A DNA stretch of 64,000 nt, taken from assembly GCA_949825065.1 (NCBI GenBank), contig OX463844.1:31845414-31909413 (forward strand). The letters run 5' to 3'. The DNA is from Odontocerum albicorne (lineage: Eukaryota > Arthropoda > Insecta > Trichoptera > Odontoceridae). Shown piece after piece: positions 25,260 to 36,970 of the stretch. Below the pieces are notes generated by a model. It had not been told where the DNA came from, searched no databases, and worked only from the letters and a program-made list of their open reading frames with translations. The position numbers were made by a program, and so were the translations under genes. Positions within the stretch are counted from its first letter, which is position 1. Each line of letters starts with the position of its first letter.

Positions 25260-26372
25260 TTAGATAACAATTTACTGCTCATCTATAGGTACATTTTGTA
25301 CATGCGGTAGGGATTTACAATATTTTCGAACTTTCTTGGTCTACCCCGATGTGGTAATAAATACCAAAACTATAAAATGAATGTGTTTTTTTTACCCATT
25401 TACATTAAACAAATTAAACAGTCTTGTTGTTTTATTCTTTCCCGTGGGTTTAATAATTTCTATAATTTTATATTTTAAGTTTAAATTTAATTGTAAGTGC
25501 TTTATATTTTAAGTTTAAATTCAATTGTAAAATTGATTAGACATAGGTAATGATTATTCAACTAATGCAAATGTCAAAAAAGTTAGGTTAACTTTTTAAA
25601 TATGAATCAATACTAATTAATTAAAATTACCTTCATCACTGCCCTCAAACATTTGAAAATCCACACTTTTGGACATTATCAATAACGGATTGGACTTAGG
25701 TCACTTTCAAAATAATGTTTTTAATTTTGAAATAACTGCTAAAACTTTTGTGTCAAAAATTTGCATATACTCTGAATAAACTTAAAAGTGCCGAAATACA
25801 TCCATCTAAAATTATTTTGTAATCTAAATATAATCTCAACAACTTACCACAATCACTGAAGTTAATTTTATCACAACACAACTATTTTTTATTAAAATTT
25901 AATACAAATGTATAACGTTTTCTTTCAACCGCAACACAAACGACGTTCTCGAAATACAAAATGGCCGACATAAACTTTGTATCTGTTTACGTCAGTTAAT
26001 TGGAGTTCATGTCTCGACTTTTCAAAAACGTACATGAAAATTTAAAATGTATTATTTATTATTAAACATGGAAGTATTTAATATTTTATTCATATAGATT
26101 TAATTATTTAATATTTAATATTAATTCCGAAACGTCGAAAATGCAATGTGACATCTGTCAAAATTTAGTTTCAGCTTGTAACTGCAGGAGGCGCAAACGT
26201 TATTTTTTCTGATTTCTAAACTTTTTTATATACACCGATATATAAATAAAAATATATAAACATTTCCGTATACGAATGTCAACTTTTGTCAAAATTTCAA
26301 AGTGATCGGTAGAGAACTTTCGAAGATTAGACATTTTCTATATACGAACATTTACATTTTTATTTATATAGA

Positions 26373-26645
26373 TTACACATGACAAGAAATATACATAATT
26401 TGCGAAAAAACAACAGGTAATTTAATTTGGACATACAATTTTAATGGATCTGGGTTTGTTGCCTTTCATTTATCGTATTCCCAGTAAATTAGGCTTTTGC
26501 CTGTACCTCACTGAGGATATTTAGCATGAAAAAATAAATCGATACTTCTGTCCGATTTTTGATTACACAAAAACAAAACCCCGTTGCACGTTCTCATCAA
26601 CCTGACAAACAGTGACACTCAATTACAACTGGAAACATCATGCGA
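26373..26645 (+). repeat. Dispersed repeat R3
   Basis: Nearly identical to 44163-44437, from TTACACATGACAAGAAATA through CAACAGGTAATTT, GCATGAA, CCGTTGCACG and AACCTGACAAACAGTGACAC to AACTGGAAACATC. A diverged reverse partial copy is at 4772-4908. It begins exactly where the Helitron 5' end stops. No coding capacity recognised. Confidence 0.85.
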
Positions 26646-26872
26646 AATTAAACTCCTCACACATCATCACTCCAAAAATACCAAAAATGTTCATCCCACA
26701 ATATACCGCACACAATCATAAGAATAAAAATAAAAACAAAAATATACAGAAACACAAATACAAAACAACAAAACTTAAACCATCAAGAAGAAACCCACAC
26801 TCAAGAGCCCACACAAATCTTTTTCACACGTCATTCATCCTGAAAGCCCAAATACTCAAAATCCTGTCGTAA
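26646..26872 (+). other. Strand-asymmetric A/C-rich tract
   Basis: The plus strand is almost free of G for over 200 bases and rich in A and C. An 86-codon frame ends here, but its Lys/Asn/His/Thr-rich content follows from the composition and does not support a gene. Confidence 0.4.
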
Positions 26873-27519
26873 TAATAACCACGATCTGATCGACTGTCTA
26901 AATGGTTTTCCTCCCTTTACCTTTATTGAATTCGGCACACCATTGTATGTCATGGAAGCCAAATAAGCATTATGCCTTTGGGCAAATTTTACTTTTTAAC
27001 TTCTTTTTCGAGATGTTGATGTTTTGTTCCTCAGTACTATTTGTTTTCTAACCAGCGTTTTAAAACTTATGAAGTTTTAGTTTTTGGTTTCAGTTAAAAA
27101 AACTCGCGTATATTTTATCAGCGCAAAAATTGCGTTATTTTAAATGAAAGCAATGTGATTATCTTTGATGACAATAATAATCCTCAATTCTGCCTATAAA
27201 GGCGAAAGTCGCTGACTTGACACACACCCCAACACCTCCTCGCCATGATGTTTGCCGCTTCACTGACTTTTTTATATAAAGTTCTTGTCCCATTGTACCA
27301 AATCCCTCCCCTTCCCTCACTCACTGCAATCAGTACGAAAACAGATCTGAGGGTGGGTTTTTGGTCTCTCTTTGACATGAATAATTTCTAGGAAGAGAAA
27401 GAAAAAGATATGTACGTTTCTTAAAAATAAATACACACGGCAAGATAAATATTGTTAAAACATTAATGTTTTCTGTGACAAATTGAACGTTATGTCTTAA
27501 GGATTTTAGATAAATACTT

Positions 27520-27719
27520 NNNNNNNNNNNNNNNNNNNNNNNNNNNNNNNNNNNNNNNNNNNNNNNNNNNNNNNNNNNNNNNNNNNNNNNNNNNNNNNNN
27601 NNNNNNNNNNNNNNNNNNNNNNNNNNNNNNNNNNNNNNNNNNNNNNNNNNNNNNNNNNNNNNNNNNNNNNNNNNNNNNNNNNNNNNNNNNNNNNNNNNNN
27701 NNNNNNNNNNNNNNNNNNN
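27520..27719. other. Assembly gap, 200 N
   Basis: Exactly 200 N bases, a round number that suggests a placeholder. Frames crossing it are not meaningful. Confidence 0.99.
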
Positions 27720-30700
27720 ACCGTATGCCTCCCATTTTACGTATGGCGTCTAACCAGGGTACCATGGGTCATTTTCTGTCTTATTATTCTGCTTTGGTAC
27801 CACTTAATGCCTTAAACGATTGTTCTTATTATATGCCCATTATCTATTTAATTTGTATGATAATCATATTTTTTTACATTCAATTGTAACACGAGTATTT
27901 TTTAACTCTCATTGGCGAAAACCCATGGCCATCATAACTCGGAGCCATCCGAAAGGGCTGCCCTGTATATTTTAAAGATAGATTGTTATTTCTCAATAAT
28001 GTGATCATACTTTAAAGGTCAAACATATTTCCGGGCTAGATATTCAATGTTATTAAAGGTAATATTTTTTTTCATTTACTCTTCAAATTTAGGTACGCAA
28101 AATTATGATTGGTAGTTTATATTGTTATAATTTTATTAAATGAATCTCGATAGTTTTTAAAGTTCATCGTCATCATTATTATCAAAATGAATTAGCATTT
28201 CTGATCTCGAAATGTTGTTTTCATATATCATTTAAAATATAATTTTTATGTAAGTATAACATGTAATTGACGGGATTTAAATAATTGTGTGATAAATATA
28301 GTATATTTACGAAAGTTACCTAAACTTTTTTTAAATTTTAATTTGAATGACATTAAGTTGTGCAGATATAGACAAGATAAAATAAAAACATTTTACTTGA
28401 ATGTAAAAGTATGCCAAAGTAAAACTGTTTAATAAATAAGGTGCATTATACTCGTAGTGTAGTTTAATTGGACAAGGGATTATTTTTTTATATTTTTTAC
28501 GCTCTCATTCAATATTATAATACATAACATGGTTACTTGAAAGCTATATGTACGAGTATTAAAAAAAAAGGATTTTATTATTTCGGAATGTGAAAACAAT
28601 ACCCTAACACATATTTTGTTTAGTCAAAACAGGGAGCAAACCCACAAACTACGGGTCCATCATTCTATCATTTAGTTATGAAAGGGTTAACATGAATGAT
28701 AATATTATATTTCATGATATTTATTGCTAATAATAGTGGATGCAAATATTAACACAAATGTTGCAAATTTGAAAAAATGCTACATTAAAAATAAAGAAGC
28801 TAATTTAAATATATAGTATTTCCAACAGTTATTGTAAATGGAACGGTTTATGTTAGCTTACCTTAGGAGTTAAATGATTTGTTTTAATTATATTTCTATC
28901 ATTATTGATGCACATGAACAGAAAATAAGTGAAATGGAACATTAACAAATCAATCAATTTAATACAAAATAAATATTCAAAATCTATTCGAAAGTGGGCT
29001 TAGTTTTAATGAAACATAGATTTATTGAAAATCTCGTATTAGAAATCACATTTTTACTGTTGAGAATACGTATGAATGAAAATATTTATTTCCTTTTCAA
29101 TACGGAAATTTTTAAATTGAATATCTATCGTTCTTGGTATTTTTTTTTATTATTTAACAAATTCACTTACGATATTATTTAATTGAGTTAATTTAGGTCC
29201 AAAATATAAAATTTTACTCAATAGATATACATATGTTATGTGGCATAAATATTTTTAGGATCATTACTATTTAAAAATATGTAGAAAAGGACATAAAAAT
29301 ATAGAAGTTAATGTTGATAAATAACCGAACATAATTTATTCCAATTAAAAAAAAAAGGATTAACATGCGCTCTTTCGACAAACCTTATACGTTTTCAACA
29401 GAAACCCAATGAATTTAAAATATTTTAGCCCTTGGCACGGATCTCGATTAAATGGGGTTATCAATAAATTCCATGAAATATTGTACTCAGTTTATCTAAT
29501 CAATCAAATATTTAATAAGACGGAACATATTTTGTAGATTCATTCAACAAATTAATTACAAAATTTTAAAGTATGAATAATAAAAATATGTGTACACAGA
29601 AGAATTTGTGACGTAACAAAATTTCACAAAATGATGTTTTATCGGATAAATTTGAAAGACTGGTTCTTAAAAATCCTTAAGGGTAATACACCAAAAAAAT
29701 ATTTAAGTGTGAATTTAACTCAGAACCTTATGAAAAACCCCCTTTATAAGTTTCTTTGTAACTTCAATTACTAGGAAATTCAAATACAATTTATTGAACT
29801 GCAACTGAATTTAATAACTTTTTTTTATTGTAAAAATAATAATAAGTATGTACCATTTTCAATTATTTTCACATCTTAGCTGTATTTTTAAATTACATAC
29901 GTAAAGTCTAAATGTATTTTTGTGAAATACTCTCATTTACGTATTTTTCACATATATCACAAGTTGGTTATTCTCAGTGCGTAGGAAAAGTAAATTATTT
30001 TGAACTATAGAAATTTCTCTTATAACATTTTATTTTTTAAGAATTCGATAAAGTTGCAGTCATTGAAGTATTATATTAGTATTTTAAGGTAACTTTTTAG
30101 CCGCAAGCAATTTAACGGAACACAATATATCGGTAAAATCTTCACATTATAACACGACAAGATCTCTGTTAGGGAATTTTTCATTGATTAGGAAATCGAA
30201 TCGTGTTGTTGCATTGCCACACGAGAGGAAAAAATAATAAATGGGTACAGAAAACGAGATATTTGAGCCCAAGTGGTTCAGTGACCCTTCTGTTTGGTGT
30301 TACATCATTGACGCATACTTCGTGAAAATAATTATAATTTATCCATTCAAAAATCTCAAAAAACACCGTGTTAATTATAAAAAGGCACGAAATATCCCGC
30401 CTTGTCAAACGTAATTGGTATTTTGACGCATTCCGAGATCATTATAATCCTACGCTTTGGTCGTTTAAACTATTAAGGAGTGTATTTTTTGTCATGTGAG
30501 TGTCAAACCCATTGTGAACCATATCATTTTATTCGTCCATATTAATGAAAAAAAATCTAGTAACTTGATAGTCTGTATTTAACATTTTCTAATATATCTT
30601 GATATTTATTGAACATTTTAAATTTAGTTAAAGAATGGCACTAGTTTTGTCAGATGAAAACATAATTTGAGAAATAATATTTTGATTGAAGCACTTTTAC

Positions 30701-30879
30701 TGCTGCCAATTTGACATCTTATTTTCAGTTGTTAACTAGTTAACTCTCGCATATTTCAAAATATTGCAGCTCATTTTTTCAATCAGGATACTTCTTCATC
30801 TTCTTTTCTTAAGTTAGACTTGTGGTATGTTATTATCAGGACTTGAAATGTTGATTACCAGGTATCCTTCTGAGGTCGT
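27720..30879. other. No gene recognised
   Basis: AT-rich, with only short frames. GC-richer patches just before the gap (27180-27370) and just after it (27720-27960) gave no recognisable protein. TACTCGTA or its complement lies at 28449 and 28551. Confidence 0.5.
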
Positions 30880-31135
30880 CCTGGAGTAACGGGTATTTCA
30901 TATGTTACTACGTGGGGGATTTTTGTGTTATTCATCCTTCGCAAATGGCCTCGACAGTATCTCCTGCAGTTTCTACCCCATCTTACAATATCTTTTACTT
31001 AACATGTTTCTCGAATACGAGAATCTCTAACATATTTTGCATAGCTCTGAGGATTTTCAATTCATTAGTTCCGAGCATACTTTTTGTTTGTATTGTACGA
31101 GTATCTGCTCTAGATTCTATTCCATAAGTCATGAT
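30880..31135 (-). pseudogene. LINE reverse-transcriptase remnant
   Basis: The minus strand reads LIMTYGIESRADTRTIQ then GTNELKILRAMQNM, matching the order expected after the reverse-transcriptase palm (T-Y-G-x-E, then E-x-K-x-L-R). Frameshifts follow. Same family as the fragment at 5650-5755, judging by the shared motif. Confidence 0.55.
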
Positions 31136-32361
31136 TAGCCTAAAGTTAAATCATAATTCAATAAATTAATCCTTATAAGTTTATCATTTCCTTTTTTTTT
31201 AATTTTGGTATGCCTACTTTTACCCAAGATAATTTTACATATATTTCGGTTTATTGCAATTATTAATTATATTTTATACATCCATAGTTAAAATTTATGA
31301 ACATATTCAAACTTTTGTAAGTCCTCGGTTTTGTGCCTAGAAAATAGCTTCTAGAAGATTGTTTTACTTGGCAGATATTGCCACATGACAACAAATCCGC
31401 CAAGAACTGCATGCAACGAAAGTGTAAGTTTTTTTAAACTTCAAAGCTTTTCTAAGCGTCTTCAACTAGTTTGATTCCGACAATTATTTATGTCATTCTT
31501 TACACTTCCTCGATAGAGTATACTATTTATCAGATCTCATGTAATTGATGTTAGCACAAATGAATGACAAATGAATTGTTTTACTATGGGTTGGCGTCAA
31601 TTTTTTTTCAAGCAATGTCAGTACTACACCAGCATACTTATTCTGATTACCATTACGCATTCGAGATAATGTTTGTAATTGCCAGACATTGGAATGTTGT
31701 CGTGTGTATACAACTTTGAATTCAATCGATTTTTTTATTCAAGGGCACGTATTAATTCAATTTGTCAAACGAATACCTACATATTGTTTTAATTAAATCA
31801 TTTATTAAGTGATTTCCATGGCCTTTGCCGTTATACCCACATAATTTTGAATTGACATCGTGTTATTTTAGCTAGTTCACGTCGTCAATCACTTGCGTTT
31901 CTAGAATAAAAGAATTTGTTAAGAAACTATTAAAATTTTGAATTTGTAACGAGGCGAATACATCAAACTTTAATACCGCTTACATAATTTGTTATATTGT
32001 TGTTTATATTTTGTTATTCCAAAACAAGCATTTTCACATAATGGTTGGCTTTTTAATTGTTTTATACTTATTGATTAATTATTTGGCATCAGCTACGTCT
32101 TTCTTAAAGGCGCATATACTGCTCCTCATCAAGAATACAGAGAATTGATCCATCGCGCAACTTCCCCCATTTTGACAGGTTCTTCTTGCTTCTCCCGATT
32201 CGTGTTCATAGCCTGTTAATAAGTGATAAAAATATGCAATCCAGTTGTACTACAAAAAAAATACATATCTGACTTTTATGTCCACGTATTTCATTTCAGG
32301 CAAAATCTATAGCAACAACAAAAATGTAAAAACTTTATGAAATCATTTATGCAGCGCTATT
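31136..32361. other. No feature recognised
   Basis: AT-rich without a supported frame or repeat. Confidence 0.5.
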
Positions 32362-32690
32362 TTAGTGATTCAACTCATCTCTAAGGCGTTTTAAATTATT
32401 TCCACCCAGAATTCTGTCACATGGACGGCACTGAACGTTCTATGAATGAAATCTTTTTTGATGCAAGACGTCGGATTCCTCGAGCGTTATTGCAGCAAGT
32501 TTCAAATGGACTGTCCATCATCGCTAATACAGAAAGTATATTAATCACATTATATTCCCCATTTAGCTATGTTGTCCATAGTTCTTCTAATTGTTGTTCT
32601 GTACCTGATAAGAGATTTCCAGATCCTTGTTCAGAGGCAGGTGGTAACACCTCTACAGTGAGTTTTATGCTCAATTATGTTATATCATAG
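32362..32690 (-). pseudogene. Unidentified decayed coding stretch
   Basis: The minus strand stays protein-like for about 110 codons: LTVEVLPPASEQGSGNLLSG, then EQQLEELWTT, an in-frame TAG, then MMDSPFETCCNNARGIRRLA and KKISFIERS. After a one-frame shift it continues CDRILGGNNLKRLRDELNH to a TAA at 32362. The lack of low-complexity bias and the presence of only two breaks suggest a fairly recent pseudogene or transposon gene. Family not recognised. The plus-strand frame at 32421-32690 is probably its shadow. Confidence 0.4.
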
Positions 32691-32989
32691 AATCTTGTAA
32701 GATTTAACAGTTCTCTACGTCTCATTTTTTCTTAATTCCATGCTTTTTTAGGTTTAGAACATAAAAAAACCTTTTACCTTCTACATTAGATTATTTTGCA
32801 TTTGTATAGTTAACATACTTTAAATATAAGCAAAAACGTTACTCATATATAAGATTTGAGTTGATGAAAACGTCTACTTTCTCTATGATGAAGTGTATAA
32901 AAATAAATTTATGTCCATGAACAGTACTAAATGTCAAGTGAATAATAATTATTGATGCGATAATATGCAAGGCATTCGTATGGATTTCT

Positions 32990-33110
32990 CTTCACGTTTT
33001 TGCCATCCTGGTAGGGTTGGTCGCCTGCGGGTCTGCGCGTGACTCCCGACCGGGGCACCGTGAGAGAGTGCCTCGGCCATGTTGGACTTGGCTAGCCAAA
33101 GGGATTTTTA
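32990..33110. other. GC-rich island, unidentified repeat piece
   Basis: About 110 bases, markedly GC-richer than the surroundings, with CTCCCGACCGGGGCACCG near the middle. Read in six frames it gave no domain I recognise. Possibly a fragment of a transposon from a different base-composition background. Confidence 0.35.
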
Positions 33111-33358
33111 AATTCTGACTACCATAAATAAATCCAATTAAATTATACAACCTAAACATATCGAGTGACTTGAAGTGTTGGTTGCCCACGGTCAAGCTTT
33201 TTTAATTTTATTAACACGCAATATTTAAATTAAAAGTTTCTCACCTTAGGACAGAGTAATATTTTCTTCGTAAAAAGACGTTGAGAAAAAATGTTTAATT
33301 ATGGAATTCAAAATTTGACTAACCATTTGATGGTTCAATAAATAAGGAGTATACTCGT

Positions 33359-33434
33359 AAGAATCATACACTTCCTAAACAAGTATTATAAGAACCATAC
33401 AATTCCTAAACAAGGATTATAAGAACCATACAAA
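33359..33434. repeat. Short tandem repeat, about 2.5 units of 31 bp
   Basis: AAGAAYCATACA recurs at 33359, 33390 and 33421, with TTCCTAAACAAG between. Confidence 0.85.
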
Positions 33435-33670
33435 TTGACTAATAAATACGGCTCTAAACTATGAAAAATTGAATGGAATTGAAATAAAATTAGACAGTTA
33501 TGTTCGAAAGTAATATGCAGTTAAGGAAAATGATTAATATTTTAATTATGTACACCTCAAAAGTGACTATTGAAGTAGGTTCAACTACATATTAGAGTTG
33601 TTTAAATTTTCGCATCACTGATTTTTTTTAAATAATACAATGTAATCTTTTATTCCGTTCAACATTTACA

Positions 33671-33890
33671 ACAGCCATCGTAACCTAGTCGGTAAGAGAA
33701 ATTTATTCTATTCCGGGGATTATGGGTTGGGCTCGTATTGGTATAAAAGAAATATAAAAAAGGCTTCAACCTAGTTTTCCACTTATATATTTAATATTTT
33801 TCTGATTGGTTGAAACAGATTGCCACATACTAATTAATTTACCAAGTTTTACAGTGGGCTACGAAGGTGTAATACAATACAATATTATTT
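33671..33890 (+). repeat. SINE family 1 copy
   Basis: A-box-like GTAACCTAGTCGGTAAGAG and a B-box-like GGGTTGGGCTCGT, then the body: CTTCAACCTAGTTTTCCACTT, GATTGGTTGAAACAGATTG, CCACATACTAATTAATTTACC, and a tail with GTGTAATACAATACAATA. Confidence 0.7.
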
Positions 33891-33924
33891 TCGCTAAATG
33901 GTGGTAAAAGGGGTTTGTGTGAGA

Positions 33925-34108
33925 ATACTCGAACCTGGGAGTGGTGGTTCGATGTATATTGGGACCCAATTAATTAAAAGAAAAATAGTTATAGCCTGGT
34001 TTCCCCTTAAGGTCTCTAAAACACATTTTTGGTTGATTGAAAGAGATTGGCAAATGGCAATCAATCCGCCAGGGTTTACTGTACATAGCGAAAATGCAAT
34101 ACAATAAA
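33925..34108 (+). repeat. SINE family 1 copy, head truncated
   Basis: Starts at the B-box region (GGTGGTTCGATGTATATTGG) and carries the body: GCCTGGTTTCCCCTTAAGG, GGTTGATTGAAAGAGATTGG, CAATCAATCCGCCAGGG, and a tail GCAATACAATAAAATA. Lies directly downstream of another copy in the same orientation. Confidence 0.7.
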
Positions 34109-34285
34109 ATATAATTTATTGGTGAAGCTTTCTTTGCGATAGTAAAAAAAGAACAAAATGGAGATAAATGTGGAATATTTCTTGATTAAAAAACAGTCAA
34201 CAAACATCATAATAGGATCTTATAGATTTTGCTTTAATTAACATGTATTATAGCTAGCACATATTTAGAGAATCTTTTTTTTTTA

Positions 34286-34335
34286 CCCGGCGAGTTTATT
34301 GCCATGTGGCAATCTCTTCCAACAATTCAATCTTT
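34286..34335 (-). repeat. SINE family 1 fragment
   Basis: CCCGGCGAGTTTATTGCC and ATGTGGCAATCTCTTCCAAC match the reverse complement of the family 1 body. It sits about 90 bases left of the mariner element. Confidence 0.6.
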
Positions 34336-34420
34336 ATAATAGTTGAAACATTAATACGAGTATTCCATATATAATATGTACATTATTTATTGCAAAGGGT
34401 ATAACGAAGCCTTTCAAATA

Positions 34421-35708
34421 TTAGGCCCTTACATATGAAATTGGCGTTTTGTTTGGGAGGACATAAAGTTGATTTTTTTTTAATATAATATATTTATTTA
34501 ATCAAAGTATGTACCATTGCTATCTATGCACTTTTGCCATCTCATAGGTAGTTCATCGATCCCTTTACTAAAAAAACCATTCGGACGGGAATCAATAAAA
34601 TCTTTGAAGTCGGTTTGGACTGCCCCATCGGAGTTGAATTTTTTCCCTTGCAAGAAGTTATCCAAATTTCGAAAAAAATAGTAATCTGTTGGGGCAAGGT
34701 CCGGAGAGTACGGTGGATGTCTTAGACATTCCAATTGAAGCTCTTCTAATTTGGTAGCCGTCTGTTGTGCAGTGTGTGGTCTAGCGTTATCATGAAGCAG
34801 CAGTGGCCTAGAGCGATTAACCAGCCTCGGTTGTTTAGCAGCTAGCTTTTCCATCATGGTTTGCAGTTGCTGACAATAGACATCTGCCGTAATCGTCTGG
34901 CCAGATTTAAGAAAGCTGTAGTGAACGACACCAGCACTAGTCCACCAAACGCTCACAAGTAACTTTTTTGGAGTCAATTTTCGCTTGGGGCATGGTTTGG
35001 CTGGTTCGGCAGGGTTCAGCCATTGCGATGAGCGCTTCCGATTATCATACAGGATCCACTTTTCATCACAGGTAATGATTCTATTCAAAATCCCTTCATT
35101 ATTGTGCCGGTTGAGTAATGCAACGCAGCAGTCAACGCGCGTTTGTTGATTTGCTTCACTCAATTCGTGAGGTACCCACCTTTCAAGCTTTTTTTAACCT
35201 TCCCAATTTGCTTCAAGTGGATTAAAACAGTTTTATCACTAACACCGCAGCCTGCAGCTAACTCGGACGTGGTTTGCGATGGATCCGCTTCCACAATAGC
35301 CTTCAATTCTTCATTATCAACTTTGGTCTCCGGCCGTCCACGGGGCTTATTCCGCAGGTCGAAATTTCCAGAACGAAAACGTTGGAACCAAAAACGCACT
35401 GTGTTTTCTTTTGCGGCACCGTCGCCATACACATCATTAATCCTTCGAGCCGTTTCTGCAGCACTGGTGCCACGGTGGAACTCGTACTCGTAAATAACGC
35501 GATATTTCAAGTTTTCCATTTTGTAAACTGAGTGACGCAAAGAAAAAAAACAATTGAGGAAAAAACAAATGAATTATAATTTTCGAAACACAAATACTTG
35601 AGTAAATAGCTGTATAAATTTGAATTTGGAATTCCTAACCAAAGAGAAGATATTTGAGATCAAAGTTGCCAGTACGGCAAAACGCCAATTTCATATGTAA
35701 GGACCTAA
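34421..35708 (-). mobile_element. Mariner transposon, nearly intact
   Basis: 31-bp terminal inverted repeats at 34421-34451 and 35678-35708 differ at one position only. Both begin TTAGG and contain CTTACATATGAAATTGGCG. TA flanks both ends (34419-34420 and 35709-35710), the expected target duplication. Length 1288 bp is normal for mariner. The coding region resembles the group containing Hsmar1/SETMAR and cecropia mariners, judged from remembered motifs. Low decay suggests recent arrival. Confidence 0.95.
34498..35519 (-). pseudogene. Mariner transposase, single frameshift
   Basis: Encodes a D,D34D transposase that cuts and pastes the element at TA. From ATG at 35519 the first frame gives the N-terminal DNA-binding region: AAETARRIN, FWFQRFRSG, GRPETKVDNEELKAIVEADP and HLKQIGKVKK, with two helix-turn-helix units. 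The second frame (to TAA at 34498) gives WVPHEL, the first aspartate in TCDEKWILYDN, the second in HDNARPH and the third in APTDYYFF, with 34 residues between the last two. The only break seen is in an A-run after KVKK: seven A where five (or eight) would keep the frame. Adjusted, about 339 residues, normal for the family. All catalytic aspartates are present. A homopolymer sequencing error is possible. Confidence 0.92.
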
Positions 35709-36139
35709 TATAAATACTCGTATACCGATTCACAGTGTTTTATGTTTATTTATATCGTATTCATTTTAATACCTGAATTACAACCGTCCTATTAAAAATA
35801 AAATTATCTCCTCATCTTTCTTAAGCGCCCTGTTTGCTCTAGGCGCCAAAAACGGCCTTCAAATGTCAGTTGGTCTACTCAATAGCCATTAATTTTGTTT
35901 CTTGGTTAGGTGTTTATTTAAATAAATGTCGAGCATACAAGAAAAACTCTCAAGATGTATGAATCGCCTTAATCTAAAAGCAAATGTTTAAACCCACGTA
36001 CCTCTGAATATGTAGTATTTTGAATCGCTATAACACATAATATAAACTAAAAAAGATACAATTATTTCATATCTAATGTTCGTAAAAATATATATTTACA
36101 ATAGCTGAAATTGTTTTCGTAGTTGACTTTAATGATGGA

Positions 36140-36430
36140 CATCGTTTCGAAAGCGTTGTAGCTTTCATCCTAAGGACGCTATCGAAATATATTACGGAAC
36201 ACAGTTAGCACTCACCTGGCCACCTGTACTCGCAACCGCAACGTGAACACGCTCGCCACGACCACTGCAGAACCCAGCAATCAAATCTCGCACGTATCCT
36301 ACACACTAATTCAAAATCCACCTATATATACCTCACTATATTTGGGTTAATTTGTTTTAAATATGCCTTAGAATAAAGGCTGTATGTAGCTCTTCCGAAA
36401 CGTCGGTCATCGTTTTATACGACTCAATAC
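36140..36430. repeat. Repeat with paired GAAAC-type hairpin motifs
   Basis: The minus strand at 36140-36180 reads AGGATGAAAGC, a short loop, GCTTTCGAAACGATG. The plus strand near 36370-36405 reads a diverged partner ending CTTCCGAAACGTCGG, followed by CAATACGGCAATAACTCC. Between them lies a GC-richer core with ACCGCAACGTGAACACGC. The arrangement suggests the end of a retroelement with structured RNA. Confidence 0.5.
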
Positions 36431-36724
36431 GGCAATAACTCCGAAATATATTTTAATGGATTTTTTCGTAAGACAGACCTTAATCGTAAAATATACATTT
36501 GTACAGGCTTTGATATATTCGCACATATGGACGTATATATGTTAAAAGGATCCAATCAACAAACCCATAGTTGTCGTTATTTGAAATATCAAATAAGCAT
36601 ACCTCTATCCTTTACGTTTAGAAATAGGAATCCTTGAACTTGTTTTCTTGTTTTTCACCAATATCTCAAAACTGACGAAGTGCTGGTTATATCTTTTTTG
36701 GGTACACATACGAGTATATACGAG

Positions 36725-36970
36725 TACGTCCTAATTTTTTTTAAATAAAACAAAAACTATCTGATAGAGTATTGATAGTTTCCATGACGTATAACTTAAC
36801 TGGGAAAGATAAAATACCCTGGTGTTATTTCTATTGTATTTATTTTGACAAAAAGTTTTTTTTTGTAAACAATATACAGATAATTATCGATACAGTTATT
36901 GATATTTTCCATATCAACACAAGTTAATTGGGAAATATAAACAAAACTAAAGTATTATTTTCATTGTACA
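36725..36970. repeat. Diverged tandem duplication, about 120 bp unit
   Basis: Two adjacent segments share, in order, a T-run, ATTGATAGTTTCCAT / ATTGATATTTTCCAT, TTAACTGGGAAAGATAAA / TTAATTGGGAAATATAAA and TTTCTATTGTA / TTTTCATTGTA. Confidence 0.65.

Noticed and set aside
27490..27765. 91-codon minus-strand frame
   Set aside because: Runs through the N gap.
33898..34107. 69-codon frame as a gene
   Set aside because: Lies within a SINE copy.
35143..35531. Plus-strand open frames of 116 and 85 codons
   Set aside because: Antisense shadows of the mariner transposase.
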